A stretch of DNA of 10,931 bases. It comes from DASWVC01 sp036401335. Its GTDB lineage: Bacteria; Verrucomicrobiota; Verrucomicrobiia; Chthoniobacterales; JAFAMB01. Below are positions 8,506 to 10,931 of the stretch, in pieces. The notes beneath the pieces are model-generated. The model had not been told where the DNA came from. It saw only the letters and a program-made list of their open reading frames with translations, and did not search any database. Numbering within the stretch: the stretch's first letter is position 1; each line of letters starts with the position of its first letter. A program made the translations under genes and the position numbers. The stretch is from contig DASWVC010000311.1 in the NCBI GenBank assembly GCA_036401335.1, positions 1-10,931 of the forward strand, in the 5' to 3' direction.

Positions 8506-9593
8506 AGGTACAAGGAAAAGATTTCCGCACCATTTGGCTCGATGCGGACGGGCGCACCGTTTGCGTGATTGACCAGCGCCGGTTGCCGCACCGTTTCGAG
8601 GTGGTGCGCTGGCGTTCGCTGGCCGACGCAGCTGCCGGGATCAAGGAGATGGTGGTGCGCGGTGCGCCGCTCATTGGGGTTTCGGCTGCTTACGGCTTGG
8701 CGCTCGCGGTTCAAGCGGATCCGAGCGACAACGAAGTGGCGAGGGCATCCGACACCCTTCTGGCCACGCGGCCGACCGCGGTCAATCTGCGCTGGGCTCT
8801 GGATTGCGTCCGCGCCCGGCTTATCGGACTGCCCGAGGCGGAACGCGCAACGGCGGCCTATGCGGAAGCGGGCCGGCTGGCCGAAGAAGACGTCGCCCGG
8901 TGTGAAAGCATCGGGCGCCATGGCGCGAAGCTGATCCAGGCTGCCTGGGAGCACCTCGACCGGGCGCGCCCGGTGCAAATCCTGACCCACTGCAATGCCG
9001 GTTGGCTCGCTGCGGTGGACTGGGGGACCGCGCTGGCGCCGGTGTACCGGGCCGCCGCCGATGGGGTGCCCGTGCACGTCTGGGTGGACGAAACCCGGCC
9101 CAGGAACCAGGGGTCGTCGTTGACCGCCTGGGAATTGGTCAACCAAGGGGTGCCGCACACCGTCATTGCGGACAACACCGGCGGCCATTTGATGCAGCAC
9201 GGGATGGTCGACCTCTGCATCGTGGGCAGCGACCGGACCACGGCCCGCGGCGACGTTTGCAACAAGATTGGCACTTACCTTAAAGCGCTTGCCGCCAAGG
9301 ACAACGGCGTGCCGTTCTACGCCGCGCTGCCTTCGAGCACCATCGACTGGACATTGCAGGACGGCGTCGGCGAAATCCCGATCGAACAACGCGGGGCCGG
9401 TGAGGTGTCCCACCTGAGCGGCCTTGCCGAGACGGGTGAGGTCGTCACCGTACAGCTTACACCCGAAGGCAGTCCGGTGGCGAACTACGCTTTCGACGTC
9501 ACGCCGGCCCGTTGCGTGACGGGCATCATTACGGAACAGGGGGTCTGCCGGGCGACGGCCAAGGCCCTGGCCGAAACGTTTGGAAAAGATTGA
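8502..9593 (+). CDS. mtnA: S-methyl-5-thioribose-1-phosphate isomerase
   Basis: Converts 5-methylthioribose 1-phosphate to 5-methylthioribulose 1-phosphate, the step after MtnK; cytosolic. The 363-residue protein belongs to the eIF2B-alpha-like isomerase family. Visible motifs are VRGAPLIG at 52-59, THCNAGWLA with the catalytic Cys164, DETRPRNQGSSLTAWEL from 196, and GSDRTTARGDVCNKIGTY at 242-259 with the catalytic Asp244. Both active-site residues are thus present. The DNTGGHLMQHG segment (224-234) has TGG where many homologues have an Ala-Gly; I take this as a subfamily trait. The start is fixed by the ATGA overlap with mtnK, so the two are coupled and made together. It ends 31 bp from the oppositely oriented permease gene with no clear terminator between. 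No mtnB, mtnC, mtnD or aldolase gene follows within the window. Confidence 0.96.
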   Translation: MKVQGKDFRTIWLDADGRTVCVIDQRRLPHRFEVVRWRSLADAAAGIKEMVVRGAPLIGVSAAYGLALAVQADPSDNEVARASDTLLATRPTAVNLRWALDCVRARLIGLPEAERATAAYAEAGRLAEEDVARCESIGRHGAKLIQAAWEHLDRARPVQILTHCNAGWLAAVDWGTALAPVYRAAADGVPVHVWVDETRPRNQGSSLTAWELVNQGVPHTVIADNTGGHLMQHGMVDLCIVGSDRTTARGDVCNKIGTYLKALAAKDNGVPFYAALPSSTIDWTLQDGVGEIPIEQRGAGEVSHLSGLAETGEVVTVQLTPEGSPVANYAFDVTPARCVTGIITEQGVCRATAKALAETFGKD

Positions 9594-9624
9594 TGGCAGC
9601 AGGCGGCTCGAAGTCCGTTCGTGG

Positions 9625-10587
9625 TCACGTTCGGGGCCGGGTTGCATGAATGCGGCCTTGGAGACGGTTCACGGCCATCACCGTCACGAGCAGCAGCCCG
9701 TAGAGAAGGTCACGGGCAAAGCTGTTCACGGCGAGGAGGTTCAGCCCGCTGGAAATAAATTGCAGCGACAACACTGCCAGCGCCACGCCGAACAACGTTC
9801 CTGAACCGCCGTTGGGATTAACGCCTGCCAGGATGTTGATCAGAACGCTGAGCAGCAGGTACGAAGTGCCGTAATCCGCACTGGCGCTGTTGGCGCGCGC
9901 CAGCATGACCAGTCCTGCGCAGGCGGCGATGAAGCCGCTGACGGCGTACGTCAGGATAAGCACGCGAAACGTCGGGATGCCCGCGAAAACGGCAGCCCGT
10001 GAATTTGTGCCGAACAGGCGCATCTGCTTGCCGAGGGGTGCTCGCGCCGTGATAAGGTAAACGAGTCCGAAGCAGGCGGCGAGGACAAGAAACGGGGTTG
10101 GCACGCCGAACACAAACCCGTTGACGAAATTCGAATAGGTCAACGGGATGCCGGTCACGGCGGTGCTATGGATAACGCCGCTGGTGATCCCGATGGCCAT
10201 TCCGGCGTAAAGCTGCATCGTGCCCAATGTGGCCAGAATGGCCGGGAGCCGGAGCCCGGCAACCAGAAGGCCATTGCAAACCCCGCAGGCAATCCCGAGC
10301 AGGAGGGCGGTCGGCACGGCCAGCCAAAGACCGCCCGGGCCGGATTTAAGGCAGAAGGCGGCAAGGATGGCGCCAAAATTCGCGATGCTCACGACACTTA
10401 AGTCGATGCCGCCGGTGAGCATGGTGCCGTGAATGGCGAGCGCCAACAACGCAAATTCAGGCATTTGCGACGCCATGGAGCTCAGGTTGGCGACGGAGAG
10501 AAATGCTTGGGGCTGCAGCGCACAGAAAAGGATAAAGATGCCCAGCGTAAACGCGCCGAGGCGGAGCAGGTAACGAAGATCGGGCAT
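9625..10587 (-). CDS. second CUT2 sugar ABC transporter permease
   Basis: A 320-residue membrane permease of the RbsC/LsrC/LsrD type, distinct in sequence from the one at 3436-4446. The family signature appears as GGIDLSVVSIAN at 59-70, and multiple hydrophobic helices run to the C-terminus. PNGGSGTLFGVALAVLSLQF near the end is the usual conserved C-terminal loop and helix. ATG at 10587 is the first start in frame; the bases just upstream (CGCTCCTT) form no Shine-Dalgarno. It is alone on its strand here: convergent with mtnA and divergent from the binding-protein gene at 10792. No ATPase lies next to it, so it must use one outside the window or share the double ATPase at 4443-5996. The substrate is unknown. 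Its proximity to mtnKA could mean a second route for the same or a related sugar, or may simply mark an unrelated importer. Confidence 0.92.
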   Translation of the reverse strand: MPDLRYLLRLGAFTLGIFILFCALQPQAFLSVANLSSMASQMPEFALLALAIHGTMLTGGIDLSVVSIANFGAILAAFCLKSGPGGLWLAVPTALLLGIACGVCNGLLVAGLRLPAILATLGTMQLYAGMAIGITSGVIHSTAVTGIPLTYSNFVNGFVFGVPTPFLVLAACFGLVYLITARAPLGKQMRLFGTNSRAAVFAGIPTFRVLILTYAVSGFIAACAGLVMLARANSASADYGTSYLLLSVLINILAGVNPNGGSGTLFGVALAVLSLQFISSGLNLLAVNSFARDLLYGLLLVTVMAVNRLQGRIHATRPRT

Positions 10588-10636
10588 AAGGAGCGGGACG
10601 TCGGTGGGAAGCCTGGCCGGTTGTGGGGAACGCTGG

Positions 10637-10650
10637 TCAGTACTAACTGA
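10637..10650. promoter_or_regulatory. inverted repeat in the divergent permease/binding-protein spacer
   Basis: TCAGT-ACTA-ACTGA has perfect 5-bp arms and sits 50 bp upstream of the permease start in the 204-bp divergent spacer. It may be an operator, but it does not match the 7070-7086 palindrome well, and arms of this length can arise by chance. Confidence 0.2.
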
Positions 10651-10711
10651 AAGGGGCCATAGCTCAACCCTTCTTTCACTCCGTCCGGTTTTAGCCGGGC
10701 CGGGCTTGTGC

Positions 10712-10740
10712 TTGACAGGTCAGAGCGCCAGCGACTAAAC
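10712..10740 (+). promoter_or_regulatory. candidate promoter for the second binding-protein gene
   Basis: A perfect -35 box TTGACA at 10712-10717, then 17 nt, then a poor -10 (CTAAAC, or ACTAAA one base earlier). It points at the gene starting at 10792 and would give a leader of about 45 nt. The weak -10 suggests activator dependence if the site is real. Confidence 0.3.
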
Positions 10741-10791
10741 GAGGTCAGGGCACGACCGCCCTCCCCCGTCCATCCCCACCCCGACCCATTC

Positions 10792-10931
10792 ATGAAACAT
10801 CCTTTCCTGCTCGCGACCTGCCTTTGCGCACTCGCCCTGAACCACGGCTCAGCCCAAGACAAAAAATACAACCTTGCCACCGTTCTAAAGATCAGCGGCA
10901 TCAACTGGTTTAACTACATGGAGACGGGGGT
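10792..10931 (+). CDS. sugar ABC transporter substrate-binding protein, 5' part only
   Basis: The frame from ATG 10792 stays open to the window edge, giving 46 full codons. It starts with a classical Sec signal peptide: Lys2, a hydrophobic core FLLATCLCALAL and a likely cleavage site after GSA at residues 19-21. The mature start, KKYNLATVLKISGINWFN and then MEXG-like MET-G, matches the first strand and ligand loop of RbsB/LsrB-type binding proteins (compare VKITGIPWFNRMEEG in many homologues, from memory). Two cysteines in the signal core are not in a lipobox. It is divergent from the second permease, which suggests one transporter system split over two strands. The ligand, the full length and whether an ATPase follows cannot be seen. 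The leader (CCCCGACCCATTC) lacks a Shine-Dalgarno. Confidence 0.75.
   Translation, partial: MKHPFLLATCLCALALNHGSAQDKKYNLATVLKISGINWFNYMETG

Noticed and set aside
8073..9647. 524-residue open frame on the minus strand opposite mtnA and the end of mtnK
   Set aside because: Arg/Pro/His-rich composition typical of antisense frames in GC-rich genes; the plus strand holds two well-recognised enzymes with all catalytic motifs.
10482..10904. 140-residue minus-strand frame covering the divergent spacer
   Set aside because: It overlaps the permease start in another frame and the signal-peptide coding region of the binding protein on the other strand, and shows no recognisable domain.

Overview
The window is a GC-rich bacterial chromosome segment coding for sugar metabolism and sugar uptake. 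Two exported substrate-binding proteins, one with a Tat-type and one with a Sec-type signal, point to a diderm (Gram-negative type) cell. A fused SpmA-SpmB protein, several SD-less pyrimidine-rich leaders and a set of RbsABC-like transporter genes would fit a Verrucomicrobia/PVC-type or proteobacterial heterotroph. The sequence alone does not settle the taxon, so this is a weak inference.

Layout. (1) 2-1771, minus strand: a glucose 1-dehydrogenase-like SDR followed by a short-form 6-phosphogluconate dehydrogenase, an apparent two-gene operon for glucose/gluconate oxidation. (2) 1914-3239, plus: a single-chain SpmA-SpmB fusion membrane protein, divergent from the SDR. (3) 7060 down to 3436, minus: a complete CUT2 (ribose-type) ABC importer in the order binding protein, double ATPase, permease. 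Its genes are joined by TAATG and ATGA overlaps. (4) 7234-9593, plus: mtnK and mtnA (methylthioribose kinase and methylthioribose-1-phosphate isomerase), joined by an ATGA overlap and divergent from the importer. (5) 9625-10587, minus: a second CUT2 permease, convergent with mtnA. (6) 10792-end, plus: the first 46 codons of a second sugar-binding protein, cut by the window edge.

How it may work together. The central part reads as an uptake-and-activation unit. An ABC importer brings in a 5-substituted pentose, MtnK phosphorylates it at C1, and MtnA isomerises the aldose-1-phosphate to the ribulose-1-phosphate. The natural candidate substrate is 5-methylthioribose, with 5-deoxyribose as an alternative; this rests on gene context, not on transporter sequence. 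The 173-bp divergent spacer between importer and kinase carries a 17-bp palindrome that could coordinate both operons. No mtnB/C/D, mtnP or aldolase gene is inside the window, so the downstream fate of the product cannot be read here. No RNA genes, CRISPR arrays, insertion sequences or tRNAs were seen. No gene-free stretch exceeds 300 bases; the largest are 3240-3435 (196 bp) and 10588-10791 (204 bp).
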